A stretch of 64,000 nt of DNA from Coprinopsis marcescibilis (taxonomy: Eukaryota > Basidiomycota > Agaricomycetes > Agaricales > Psathyrellaceae): positions 1-64,000 of the forward strand of contig ML210187.1 of NCBI GenBank assembly GCA_004369085.1, given 5' to 3'. Positions within the stretch are counted from its first letter, which is position 1. Every line of letters starts with the position of its first letter. A program made the translations under genes and the position numbers. This document shows positions 1 through 11,917 of this stretch, in pieces. The notes under the pieces were generated by a model that worked only from the letters and a program-made list of their open reading frames with translations, was not told the DNA's origin and ran no database searches.

Positions 1-3000
1 GATGACCAGGTCCCTTTACCATCTGAGGTAGTCGCTGCACTGGAGGCAGCTGGTATCCGGTCTGACGGCACCATAAATGTTCCTTCTGGAAGCATCCCTG
101 ACAGCAAGATCTCCAATTCCGAAGAACTAATTATGCTTTACACGAGTCACAACGTCACCACCACTGACAATATACCGGAATCAACCCCTTCCTCCGACGC
201 GTTGGGTGCGTGTATTACGCGTCATCGACCGTCTACTTGTTTGCTGACGAGGGACGTAGATCCAACAGCTCCCGCACGCATGTGTACCGTTTCCCACTGC
301 CACAAAATCCTGCCAGGATATTACCGTTTCAAACGGTGTGAACAACACCGACTGCAAAATCGGCACCATAGCAAGCTTAAGCGGGTGCGGGAAAAGGTTG
401 AAAAAGCGCTGGGACCGGACGATGGCGCAGAGGTCATCGTTATCGATCTTGCCTTGTCGGTGAAGAGCGGGAGCAGCAGCCAGGCTGGCTCAGCGTCGGA
501 TAACACCGATGCTGAGCAGGCTGGTGCGTCCTCGTCCCAAGAAGCCACCGGGAAAGGAAGAACGAAACACCAGACCAAGAACAAGATGAAGAGCAAACAG
601 CAATCACAGGTCCGGGACGACGGCATAGACATTGACGAGGTAGCCATGCAAGCTGATGAAGAGGAGAGGGTGGGGGGTTACAGAGTCGATGCTAATCACG
701 CTCTTATGCCTGACCCTATAAATATTCAGAACACCCCAACAACTTCTCCGATCGTAAACCCTCTTGGCGATTTCAGTGTCCCACAAAAGTCTGCAAAGGT
801 GTGCTTTCCAATTCCTCTCGCGTCACGCGACACGCAAAGATTATCACTAAATCATTAATAACTGCTTTCGTATCTTTATCTTACAGGCGAGAACAAAAGG
901 GCGTTGCACGACATGCGTAACAGAAGGCTGTCATAACCTTCTGGATCTGGAGAAGCGGTGGAGGCAATGTGATGTATGTCGGCTGGTGGAGAGAAGGAGG
1001 AAGGCTGAGGAACGATCTATGGTTTTTTTGGCCCAACAGTCTGGCTTGGGGGGTGGTGATGAGGGCGATGATGATGAGGATTGTCTGCAACGGTTACTTG
1101 GGGTTAGTAACCGCCAGTCCGGTGGAAATTCGGAATCGGGCAGGCAGGGGCAGGGACAAGGACAAGGGCAAGGGCAAGGGCAAGACGGCGGAAGCATCGC
1201 TTCTCCGCGTGCCCGGCACAAAGAGGTGCTGCCACGAGTATCGCCCTTTGGGGGAAACCCGCCCCATTTGCGTTCGGAGTCTATGGTTGCCTGTATGCAA
1301 CCCGATGCGGAGGCGGGGATGCGATCCGGGTCTGCAGCTGTAATTGGCAATGGGGCTGGCACGCGGGAGAGGGCACAAGCAGAGGGACAAATGGGTGGAC
1401 AACAAAGGAGTATCAATCCGACCGGCCCTCCGACGACCAACGATCGCCTGAGGATGGTCAACATCACGCCGAGGGCTTACGAAAATAATGAGACACCCTT
1501 CCGCTGGTCCAGCACCGTGGCGAACCAGGTAGCAGGTGATAATGTTGCCCAAATTGTCGAGTCGAGTTCTTCCGCACTTTCATGGGAACAACACCATCAC
1601 AACCAATTAACGGCCGGCTCCCATCAACCTGCGACTACAACTGCGGCGCCCGCCTTTCCCTCTTCTTCTTCCTCGTTTGCGCCTTCGTTAACCTTCAAAC
1701 CGTACAAGCCTCCCACGCCATCGGCAGGTTTGAACAACAGGTTTAGGGCCCATGCACAGAGTCATCAGCCACAGCAACAACCCCAACCAGGCCATGAGAC
1801 GCTTGGAACGTTTCTGGAAGATGAAGATGGAAATAGGGACCATGGGATTGGAGGTAGTGATCTGTCCCTAGATCATTCTTCTAGAATTGGGATGCCTACC
1901 TTTGGGCGAGATCAAATACCAGAGAGGTCTGGTCCTACGCCGCTATCAGCTGGTGCTATTGCTGGTATTAACTTGCCGGGGTCTATGACGAGGTCGGATA
2001 TGCATATAACTGCGACGCCCACGGCCGAGTCATTCAGGTATTATGCAGGGCAGGACGATGGTAGCCGAAATAGCACACCTTCCACCTCAAACTTTTCAAC
2101 CAGTCCGTCGACTGTATCTACGACGTTGGATGGGACCAGGCCTGCAGATTCGGAGCCGAATGCACATACGGACACCACCACGGCTACAGCGGACGTGACC
2201 CAGCCGATTGTTCCTCAGATCCCACCACTCGCGACAGAAGCTTCTCCAACCCAAGGGAATGGGAATGAAGTATCAGATTTGGCAAACTCTACGGCAACCA
2301 AACATCCCAGGGAACGGGCGATAACGGCGGAGAAGAGGAAGGATGTGGGCAATCCTCCGGCCGCAGGACCGTCCGCCTCGTCAGCTGGTCCATGGCCTCT
2401 AGCAACCAACCGTCATCTATCAAGTACAGGAGGGTCAGGGTCAACGCAAATTGCCCCATATCCTGGATTTGTGCCTGGCCAGTATCCCTATGCGCCATAT
2501 CCCTTTTATCACCCACCACCGTATGCAGCTGGGTATCCGTACGTGTGTAGTCCTCCTGTGGCTCTGACGCCCTTTGCGGGGGGTTCTGCCAACTCTGGTC
2601 CTGGGGGTGGTAGCCAATCTACCTCGGAACGGAGCCCTGGAACGAGTGTTGCTGTTACCAATGTTCCTTCTGCTAATGCTGCTGCTGGTCATCAGATCTG
2701 GTCTGCGATTCAGGTTGGAGCTTCTCCAATGGGATTTCCATATTCTTATGCGCCCCTGGTCCAGCCCGCGTATGGACATCCTTATCCGCCACCTCCATCT
2801 GCGTCTGCTCTGAGGAATGCTGGGAGCCCAATTGCAAACGCCCTCCCTTATCCGTACAATGTTTATATGCCGGCAGCGTCGACGAATGGGGTGTCCCCGC
2901 AGCAGGATGCTCCAAATGCACACCCTCACACCCTCGTACCGATACCGCCTGCGATAGCCCCAGTTGCTAATACTGCGCAACCGCTTTCGGATCCCGAGCC

Positions 3001-3691
3001 GACCGCTGACATTGCTCCTACACGTGACAATAGAAGGTCGCAGAGTCGCTCACCGTCGACGCAGCCGATTGAGCACCGGTTTAGCTATTATCATTATGGG
3101 TTTGGGACGACGGATTCCCCCGATGTACCCGACGCCTTGAGGCCGAAAAAGAAGAGGAGGAGCGTGGATCCTAGTTGGCTGGAGAAAATGAGGGCGAGGC
3201 AGATGCAGATGCAGGATCAAGCTTTGGGCAGGGAGCAGAGTGTGCCAAATGGTGGACCTACCGGTAATCTTCAGGTGCAGGCAGGCGATATGCATCCGGT
3301 GATGGATGCTGCGGGTGTGCCGTCCTTGCTGAGGCCTGTAGATGTGCCTCAAGGACACGTGGCAGCGGTCAGTGGCAGTTCATCGATTGGCATGTCCGAG
3401 CCGGTACGCAGTGTGGCTGCCATTGTATGTTGATCTCACGTCGTGTTGGCCCTGGGGGTATGCTAACGCGTTGTTTACTTCTAGGGGCAAACCCGTGTTT
3501 GTCTCGGGAAAGGCTGTAAACGGATCATTCTTGCAAACATGCCTGGTTTGACATGCGAAAAGTGCAAGGCTCGGTTGAAGAAACATCAGGAGAAGGCCAA
3601 GTCGCGCTCCTATCTTCTGCCCTTCAAGTCTATCATGGATCGCGTCGTTGTTGATTCTACGCGTAGTGCGCCGCCTGCGGTGATGGGATAA
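1..3691 (+). CDS. Putative nuclear regulator with three Cys-rich motifs (5' partial)
   Basis: Exons <1..798, 887..3424 and 3485..3691, both introns phase 0. The frame is open from base 1, so the true start lies upstream. Three related motifs follow the pattern C-x4-C-[HK]-x(10-13)-C-x2-[CH]: CTVSHCHKILPG then CEQHR in exon 1, CVTEGCHNLLD then CDVCR at the start of exon 2, and CLGKGCKRII then CEKCK in exon 3. Each is followed by an Arg/Lys-rich stretch, which suggests small zinc-binding, nucleic-acid-binding modules. The long middle is low complexity: a Gly-Gln repeat, then Ser/Thr/Pro-rich and Tyr/Pro-rich segments. A basic RPKKKRRS cluster near base 3150 looks like a nuclear localisation signal. 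I know no named family for the triple motif. A role in transcription is inferred from composition only. Confidence 0.75.
1146..1184 (+). repeat. GGGCAA-type hexanucleotide repeat coding Gly-Gln
   Basis: About six tandem copies of a GGGCAA/GGACAA hexamer lie in frame inside exon 2 of the Cys-motif gene and encode alternating Gly and Gln. Copy number in such a run is expected to vary between strains. Confidence 0.8.
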
Positions 3692-4019
3692 TCTTGCTTT
3701 TCATTTATTTATGTATTTATTGGTACGTGTTTAACTTCTGCTGTGTTATTCGCTTCACAGTCAATTAATCGCTCGTTTATAGCATGTTCTCTAGACGCTT
3801 TCGATCGCTAACTACTGTGCTTTCATACCACAATGCTACCACAAGCTGCCTTTATTGAAACACTCTCTTCGTCCTTTTTGCATCCCGTTTTGGGACTGCA
3901 CGGCAAATGAAAGCCACGTGGCATACGCAGGTGGCGGAGTGGTGGGTAAGGAAGCTACTTACCGTCGGCTGGATAATACCCCTCGAATATTTCCTGTTTC
4001 TTCTCCACTTTCATTGACC
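3692..4019. other. Intergenic 328 bp
   Basis: It holds the 3' end of the Cys-motif gene and the promoter/5' leader of the next plus-strand gene. No further structure was recognised. Confidence 0.6.
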
Positions 4020-5346
4020 ATGGCCGAGCCTAGTGTTGCTGACGTTGACCTCGAGCGAGGAGATGAACCACAGGCGGATGTGAATCTGGGGGACAAATCT
4101 TTAGAGAAGGACAAGCCACTCCCAGAACCCAAGGACTCCAGTGACCAAGGCAAGCGTGCTCTATGTTATATAGGTGCTTTGGCTTATCCAATTTTAGTTG
4201 TTTCAGCAGTGGATGAGGCTGCGATAGATGCTGGACCTGTCCTGAGTGCATCCCGAGAGACGCAATTACAAGAACTGCAGAAGGAGCTTCAAGATTTCCT
4301 TGGACAGCATGTCGGAAAGGTTATGCAGCTACAAAAGACACTCATGGACCAAATGCGACCGCGGCCACCTTTTGCGCATGCGATGACTGTGTCTGACAGA
4401 GATACTGGTGTGTACGCTGACAAGTTTTCCCGTCGTAGTTGCTGACGCGCCTGGTGTAGCGGGAGATGCGGTGTCTGCTGGGCGAGCCTCTACAGGAAAC
4501 TTCGCTGTATTTTCGCACATGGACCTTGGGGGAACTAGGACTGGACCATTTGACATGCATACATACGCTTTGGATCAGTTTCTGGCAGTCCACTTGGAAA
4601 ACATCCAAGTCCTACAGGAGACTCTGAACAAGGGACATCCTTCCGGTACGTCGGTCAGCGTGGTGCTTCGCGAATCATATTTGCTCATCTTGTTCCAGCC
4701 CCTGCACCACTGTCAACTATCGCCGAAACCAGCCACGATCCAGGGGGCCACTATAACGCACAAATGCAGCAATTTGGGATTCTCGCCGTTTCAGTTCGTC
4801 TGATCAAAACTTTCTCTGAGACGTCGTGACTGATTTCGTTTCTGATAGTCGGCGCTGCTGGGAATCTTTATTCTGGCCTTCCTATCCCTCTCCAACTGGC
4901 TCATTGGTCCTGAGCGGAATCGTATTCCCTTCAGCGTTGGACTGTTTTTTGCGTACTTTTGCTTGGCTTTGCTCCTTTTAAGCATCGCGCTAGCCCTTTG
5001 GGGGATTATGTCCGCCTCGTGGCGTCGGATGAGGGGAATGCCGGAAAGCGCGTTGCAATCTCACTTTCACTTGCACCTTGGAAGGCAGATACAGTTCTGT
5101 GTGGGCGTGGCCATTTTCCTTCCGATAATCCTCCTATCTTTCTACAGCTTTGTTTCCATTGCTTTTCCTATCGTTTTTCTCATCATGCTGTTGACTATTT
5201 CGCTTCTGGTTGTAGGATGTGTCTTCTATCGAGTACCGATTACATTCGAGAATGTGTCGACTCTCATACTTGGCACTCGTCACATGGAACGACCTTCACG
5301 CTCCCAGAAGAGGCCGGTACCTCGAAGTCGGAGAAGCTTTTACTGA
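4020..5346 (+). CDS. Orphan membrane protein: acidic N-terminus, coiled coil, four predicted helices
   Basis: Exons 4020..4155, 4207..4407, 4460..4645, 4699..4793 and 4849..5346 join in frame to 371 aa. The start ATG at 4020 begins MAEPSVADVDLERGDEP. The N-terminal half is charged and soluble, with a heptad-like stretch (LQELQKELQDFLGQHV). The C-terminal third has four hydrophobic segments: around LLGIFILAFLSLSNW, around GLFFAYFCLALLLLSIALAL, and a close pair near bases 5095-5230. It ends in a short basic tail (SRSQKRPVPRSRRSFY). The first intron is 51 nt, a multiple of three, so retaining it would add a hydrophobic segment without breaking the frame. I do not recognise the family. The design suggests an integral membrane protein with a cytosolic oligomerisation domain. 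Confidence 0.65.
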
Positions 5347-5777
5347 TATATATATTACTGATCTACGGGTATGAAGGGGTACACGATTCTCCACTTATTG
5401 TTCCGATCATGCCTATCATATCAACTGCCCATTTCTGTATGCACACTATCACTATGTACGAGGATCGCGATATTAGTCTTTACGCCTGATGATATTCCTG
5501 GAAATCCAAGATATCCTGTAGGCTGTCTGTTCTAATTGTCTGTCGACTTCGTCGCTGCTTCGAAGCTCTGATGCGAGTCATGTAATGGGCCACGTCTCCG
5601 TCTGCCTGCTCTATGCGAGTTCGAATTCTTCCATGTCGCCTTTGTGCCGCCTTAGCGTTCTGAGCACTGACTCTGAGCAAACAACATAGCGGTTCAGCGA
5701 ACACTTTTGTGTTTATGAAAGAGGATCGCATTTCCTAGTGGCTTCCGTTCTCTTGAGTCATACGCTCGGCGCTGTTT
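5347..5777. other. Convergent intergenic region
   Basis: It lies between the 3' ends of the membrane protein gene and receptor-like gene 1. A minus-strand reading frame at 5480-5731 has no recognisable homology and no gene is called. Confidence 0.5.
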
Positions 5778-7172
5778 TCAAGGGGCTGTTTGGACGGAGG
5801 TGAGTACAAGCCGGGTTCGAGAGTTTGATGTACACTCGGCGTCATCAACGCCGGTAGAAGAGTGTTTCTTCTGCCTCCAAAACATCCAAGCATCGATGAG
5901 ATCCTTAAGAGTCGGTCACGATCAGCCTTAATGCGATACTATCGTGGTCTCGTACATACCTTCTGTGTACCAAAGACGATGACGACCAGAGCCGGGACTG
6001 ATTGAATTTGTTATTAGAGTGGAAGAAGACTCTGGATAGGAGAATTTTCTCACCCGTTGCTAAGATCATGTTCAACTCTGGCTCACGCCCGCTGATAGAG
6101 GCGAACACCACCCCTAACCTAAATAATACCAACGTAAGTCTCTCCCAGGAAAGTCAGTGGAAAGTTCATCTGACTCACGCCATCGCCATTAGCCCGATAA
6201 CTGAGAAAGCCAGTACTCTGGTGATGCTTTCCTTGAGAGAAGACCAATTTCCTTTCAGTAGCCAAAATGTTGCAACTTGGGACATAAGCATAAGCTTCAG
6301 CTTCAGCGTAGCGGGAGCGAAAACTGCACCTACCTGCTAGGCCAGTGGTTGGAACCATAAGAGTCGCGACGGTGATTGATGATATTCTAGATCTAAGCAC
6401 GATAGTAGTAAGAACCTTGAGTTCACAGCGCGACAACAGTGGTCTTACGGTATTCGTGTGACTAAGTTGCAGTAGAACCTATTCGGATCTTTCTGCACCG
6501 TCCCCGGAATGAGCAGTCCAGCCTTTTAGAAGCAAGAGTTTAGTCAACATGTGCCAGGGAGGATGAAACATGAAACGTACGCCCAGACAACCCAAAAACA
6601 TCGCAAGGTACATCAGATATGGGACTCCCAATAGCTTTCAGGACATTAGACATTAGTACAGACCCTTGGCGGTCGTCTGTTGGGGGGACTAACCACACGC
6701 ATTGTCATCCGTTGTCCCCTTATTTCCACATTGGAGAATTGATTCTTGACATTGAAATAGACCTGAATAAGTTAGATTTGAGTGGGCTTGGAAATATTTT
6801 CTGATAGCGATAACCGAAGCGTACCTGAAGTACAAGGGCCAGGGTTGTTGCAGACGTCCTGGTAGATTTGAGTTAAGGAACGAACACGAACAGGCTAAGT
6901 GATTATACTCACATCACAGGGCTTGCATAGATTAAGGAAGCTTGTGTCAAACAAAGCGCGTAGGGGGGCTCGGGATTCGTCGCGTGCCCCGAGATAAACA
7001 AGAGAACGTAGGAAATAGTCGAGAGGAACCAGGAAAGGACAAAACTAAACCAGATCGTTTGTCGAGGTACAGACTTGACCGCCAGTGCCGTTATAAAGAT
7101 AATTAAACATCCAAATAGACCGAAAAGCTGGAGAGTTATGAAGGCGGTAAAGAGTCCACTGTAGGAGCTCAT
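5778..7172 (-). CDS. Seven-helix receptor-like protein 1
   Basis: Exon 1 is 7172..6913 (phase 2 end) and codes the first two helices and the start of the third (MSSYSGLFTAFITLQLFG; TIWFSFVLSWFLSTISYVLL; CLTQASLIYASPV). Exon 2 continues TSATTLALVLQ, then VYFNVKNQFSNVE, then a fourth helix LLGVPYLMYLAMFLGCLG. The last helix ends PALVVIVFGTQK, and the final exon starts DLIDAWMFWRQKK and stops at 5778-5780. Some middle exons are short and their borders are approximate. The layout (short N-terminus, about seven helices, FGTQK before an Asp-Leu-x-x-Ala-Trp tail) matches a group of uncharacterised GPCR-like proteins that I recall as common in Agaricomycetes. Ligand and signalling partner are unknown. 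It is the first of three tandem paralogues. Confidence 0.7.
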
Positions 7173-7836
7173 TGGATGAGATGATTCTGGAGAGCAGTTA
7201 GCGTAGCGCTTTGCGATATGGTGGCAATGCGCACTTGCACGAACTGGGCGTGTTGGGGCTGAGGCCAGCTGGAACGGTTATGAGTGGCACATCAAGCGGT
7301 GCTGAAGGACGTCCTCGACAAGTTTCACAGCACGTCGTGGACGGTCACAGAGAAATGTGGTATGAAGGAAGGAAGTTAGAGCTTCGATTCCAGTCACTGG
7401 GGGATCAGGCGCATTGCTGTGAGGACGTGCAGGCTGTCGTAAAAGGGAAAGGGGAGATAAAGCGATATCAGCTTCGAATGCTTTAACAGCCCACCGACCG
7501 GATATGAATGGTTCCAGCAGTTGACCATGCCATTAGTCTTAATCGAGGGGAGATTGAAAGGGCCGGTAACGATGGAACAAGAAGGCAATGCTCTGCGGGC
7601 ACCTGGTGTTTTGTGATCTCCGATTACTGTTGCCTTGATCCGATCTCGATTGGGCGCTTGAAGGGCCGTTGAACATAAAACGCTTGAGGCTCATAGAAAT
7701 TCCAAGATTGTAAGTACTGCGTATAAGGTTGAGTAACGAAATGTCCAAGATAAATTTACTGTCCATAGGCCAGAAATCTAAACGGCCAGTGATCCAAAGA
7801 AGAGGTAGCACCGAGTCGAAGATTCAAGACTTGCAG
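7173..7836. other. Intergenic between receptor-like genes 1 and 2
   Basis: It holds the upstream region of gene 1 and the 3' flank of gene 2. The open frames inside it show no recognisable protein. Confidence 0.5.
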
Positions 7837-9245
7837 CTAAGCTCGATCGAGAGTTTGAAGGGTCTCATAACTTGATCTTGTTTCAGGCGGGGGGCGTTTC
7901 CGTCTCCAGAATGCCCATGCGTTGAGCAAGTCCTGCTCAGAGACCGGTAGAAACTAGATCAGCGGACGCTAACGATCAAATGAGATGCGCCACCAAGCTT
8001 ACCTTTTGTGTCCCAAAGGTCAGCAACGCCATGATGGGAACTGAGAACGGCTTAATGAGAGGCAATTCATTATATCTAGCACCTCTAACAACCCACATGT
8101 CGATAAGATAAGATCAAAAATCTCCTGATGAGGAGACTGCGTCGAATATGCGAGGGCAACGCTTCAATGGAGGGATCACAGTCGTCATACATACAGAAAG
8201 AAAGGCGTTGGTGAGAGACTCACGTTAGCGTAAGGAAACCGATAGATCCGAATGAAATAACCCGGATCGCAGTTGCGAACAGCTTCGCGTTGTCCAATCT
8301 AATTTCCGTATTTTTGTACATGAGGTAACCGAGGGCAACTGCAGGGTCGGAAGTGAACATGTTAAGAGAACAAGGACTGTGGAAAACTGGGAAATGACAT
8401 ACACTGCACTAGCACAGCCGTAGTTGCAACTATCAGTACCACGAGTGATGACATTTGGCGCCTAAGGTAATGTAAATTCTCGCATGATCAGCCACGAGGG
8501 TAGCGGCCACTAACCAGATGGGGTCTTGTGAGTGGCAGTAAGTCCCAGCAGGATCTTTCTCGACTGTCGTTGGATTTGCAGAAGAAAACTATTCAACAGT
8601 CATCAAATGATATGTCGTGGTAAGTATCACTTCCCATCCCACAGTCATCAAAAAGCTCACCAGTATCACTCCGATTAATATCACGAGCCACACAACATAG
8701 GGAACCGCCAATAGCTATTTGCCATTCGGGATTATCTCAGTGATCGATGCAATGTTCGTTGAAACGAACCAGTACACACAAAGATTTTGGTTCCTTTCGA
8801 GGCCTCACTGCCGTCAGCTGAACGAGCATAGCACATTCGCAATAATATCTGAAATCGTTTTTGTAAGGGACCTCTCGCCCAAACGAAGGATCGGCTTACA
8901 TGAACTAGGAGAGCAAGCGTGGTAGAAGCCGTCCTGTCAACGCTAGAATTAGCACGGTGTAGCTCGCGTAATGGGAATATGACAGACATACAGGGTAGGA
9001 GCGGAGTAGATCGCCGCAGCTTGTATCATACACAAGCTTTCTGATGGTGTAGAACGGAATTGTTGGCCAGCAAGCGTCAGGAGCGAATATGAAATGGCTG
9101 AAATGATCCACGAAACACAGAAACTATACCAGCTTGGCCAGCGTTTGATAGTTCTGCTAGCCAGTGCTGTGACGACGACGATGAGTAAACCACCTCCTCC
9201 GATGAGGTTCAGCGAAACGAAGGCATGGACTACAGGCCGCGACAC
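7837..9245 (-). CDS. Seven-helix receptor-like protein 2
   Basis: The start at 9245 gives MSRPVVHAFVSLNLIGGG. Exon 1 runs 9245..8992 and ends in phase 2 at the same place as its neighbours (SLCMIQAAAIYSAPT). Exon 2 gives DRTASTTLALLVH. Later pieces are LLAVPYVVWLVILIGVIL, a loop with YCHSQDPIW, QMSSLVVLIVATTAVLVQ, then VALGYLMYKNTEIRLDNAKL leading into a further helix. The last helix ends LLTFGTQK and the final exon begins DLLNAWAFWRRKR, stopping at 7837-7839. It is a clear paralogue of receptor-like proteins 1 and 3. Exon borders in the middle are approximate. A receptor function is inferred from topology; no classical pheromone or cAMP receptor signature was identified. Confidence 0.7.
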
Positions 9246-9846
9246 TGTTCCACAGATAAGTTCTCGCTCTCCTGTCGACGAGTGCTCTACTCACCTCTTT
9301 GGTCAGAATCCGACATGGCTGTGACACCACAGTGACTCAGTAGCGCACGCCCTCACATCCACTCGCCTCAGTTGCGGGTTCGTGCAGTCGGCTGATACGC
9401 TGGGTGGACTGAAGTACGGAGGTGGCAAAGTTAAAAGGGAGCAAGAACGGTCTCTAATGATCACTTCGTTTAGGAGATGTTCCCATTCATAGGAACAGCC
9501 GTGCCGGAAAATCTGACGATCTCCACCTGACCATGATGCTCTTACGTTGAGGGAGGCTTCAATACCAAATGCTTCGGTCAAGAAGCTCACGTAGAAGTGG
9601 GCAATCAACTAACTATCACATCGGGTGACACAGGCTCGAAGATACGTCAGATAGTGATGTTGGTAGGCCTTGCTAAACTGGAAGAACTTTTTTTGAATGC
9701 GACGTGTGTAATGGTCGATAGATGTTTCTCACCGAGAATTCACGGAGATATGCACCTTCTGAATGTATGTTAATTCTGTACCCGCGGTAAGAGAAACTGT
9801 AAGGTAGGTACAACACACACATGTAAAGAAAACCTGAGAGGTATTT
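9246..9846. other. Intergenic between receptor-like genes 2 and 3
   Basis: It carries the promoter side of gene 2 and the 3' flank of gene 3. A minus-strand open frame at 9303-9608 lacks any recognisable motif and is not called. Confidence 0.5.
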
Positions 9847-11337
9847 TCAGTTTCTCAATGGTTCTTGGATTCTATAGTCCATTGTAGTTAGTGACCCCAC
9901 AAATGCGGGGTTCGAAGTAGTGGGTTCTGGTGCCGGCGAAGTGCTTCCTTGCACAACTGTGACCGACATTTGCGCGAAAACTGTAAAAGACATTGTCCCA
10001 ATGGTTGAGGCCCCGACAGAACCAGTGTTGCGAGATGAATTCCTCTTCCAAAAGAAGTATCCCTCCCAAAGATCCTGAAAGCCCCGTTACTATAGGAGCC
10101 GGGAGATGAAGAAAACATGGCATACCATCTGCGATCCGAAAATAGCTGCGGTGAAAACTGGGACTAGCGCCGGTGTAAAGTACAGGCCATGCAAATGCTT
10201 CTGATCAACACGTACTAAGTGCTACAATCACGTCAAACACAGCACCACGTTGGTTTGTGGCTGCAAAGGCAGTGGCAGCCCTGTAACGTAACAAAAGGAT
10301 GTCAATAGTTCGTTCTTGAATTTTGAAAGTTGATGCTGCGATGTACCCAGTTGCTATCACAGCGGCCCCTGTGTAGATGGTCACGCGAAAGGCCATTGCG
10401 TTGGACTGGTTGAGGATGTCCTTGATAGCACGGTTTCTGTATAACATACAGATAATGGCACCTAAAAGGTAGCTTCCGTGATAAAGAATGTTCAATGAAA
10501 TAATAAAAGCTTGGTGCACCTTCCAAACATAGCATGGCAACTGAGAATACAACCGAAGAAACTGCCGTTAAGCGTGGGCTTGGGGAATCTTCAGAACCAG
10601 GCCGAGGGCAAAGGAAGAAGGGGCGTACATTGGAGAACGAAGCACAACGCAGAAAGTTGCATTTGGGGAAAGGGCAACTCGGGAATCGTCGTTCCTAACA
10701 TGCTGCGGGATCTTTAACACGAGAATAGTGGTGCAGAGAAGCCATCCGTACCAGGATTATGCCAAGGAGCGTCGAAATCCAAGCTATCCAAGGGAAGCCA
10801 ATGGCCTGGTCACCAAAAGGTTCGATAAATAGAGATTCGGGTCTTGTAGTCGAGTCTTCATACCGCCACATTGTAAATAGTATATGTTTGAGGTGCTGTC
10901 ACGTAGGATAAGGCCGACAATATCTTGAATAACAGCTGGGAAGCGCAGGTCAATCGAATGGCAACCTTCCGAATCAAAGAGGTTCCGTTCGCACCTGACC
11001 GACTAAAGCAAGCGAAGCGCAACCGGACCTATCGGAATGTGAGTTAATAGCCGGGTCTGGGAAAGAGACGTTGGCAATACAAGAATGGGGCTGCGTACAC
11101 CAACGCTGCTTGCGTTATGCACAAACTTCGGCTGGGTGTGCTGAACTGCTGACCACCAAACGAAAGAAGTGCATACGAAAGCGAAAAGACAACCCATGCC
11201 AAACAGAAGTTATACCAAATGGGATGCCGCTTCACTTTTGGAAACGCCAGCGCGGAGAACACCATGAGCACAAAAGCAAAACATCCCATCATGTGCAAGA
11301 TTACGAATACATGCACCAGCCCCACAGAGGTTTCCAT
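9847..11337 (-). CDS. Seven-helix receptor-like protein 3
   Basis: The start is set at 11337 (METSVGLVHVFVILHMMG) by alignment with the two downstream paralogues; an in-frame ATG further upstream is less likely. Exon 1 is 11337..11081, phase 2, ending SLCITQAALVYAAPF. Exon 2 reads SGCASLALVGQ. Then come a helix IGFPWIAWISTLLGIIL, a loop with NATFCVVLRSP, a helix LTAVSSVVFSVAMLC, the segment GAIICMLYRNRAIKDILNQS, and a last helix YFTPALVPVFTAAIFGSQM. The final exon starts DLWEGYFFWKRNSSRN and carries a Ser/Thr-rich tail of about 50 residues, longer than in its neighbours, to the stop at 9847-9849. The longer tail may hold phosphorylation sites or reflect a different partner. Confidence 0.7.
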
Positions 11338-11917
11338 GCTCACTAAACAACCTTTTAGCTTTGACTCAACCATAGGAAAAGAACACTCACCGCAGGCTGC
11401 AACCACAGAGATGACCTAGCGATAGAACAGCGACAATAGGAACCAGGGTACCACTGCTGGAACCACCTAAAGAAGGGGAACAGCTGAAGCATCTTGCGGA
11501 GTTGTTAAAGGAACAACGCATTACTCCCATGAGCATTTGCTGATTTCCGCTTGAGAAATGTCGGATCCGTATCACTTTGCCCATGAACAAACATCCTTCA
11601 CCGAACCGAGGTCCAACGCGAGATTGTTGCGGTCGAGGGACTTCTCAACGTCGTTGCGATCGCTGTTGATGCTGTGCTGGGGATTCTCGACGTACCGTGG
11701 CATTTCTATCTCTTTTGGACCGTGAACTCCTCATACATCGCGAAAAATGTGCACAGTATAGCAGTATAGGAGGTGGTATTAGCCAAAGGGCAAAAAGAAG
11801 ATGATATCGAGCGCGGGGTTTTCGACACGGCTTCTTGCGTTCGTTTCCCACGGAAAATGCCGAAGCGCGGCAAGAACCTCAATTTCAATTACAATCTAGA
11901 TTTATAGTCCTGGTCAG
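11338..11917. other. Intergenic
   Basis: It lies between receptor-like gene 3 and the 3' end of the dioxygenase gene, both minus strand. Nothing was recognised in it. Confidence 0.5.

Noticed and set aside
969..1552. Long overlapping open frames on both strands over the GGGCAA repeat
   Set aside because: They are shadows of the repeat in the Cys-motif gene; the plus frame from 887 continues a spliced, motif-bearing protein.
9303..9608. Minus-strand open frame between receptor-like genes 2 and 3
   Set aside because: No recognisable motif, helix pattern or splice context; it lies in a promoter/3' flank.
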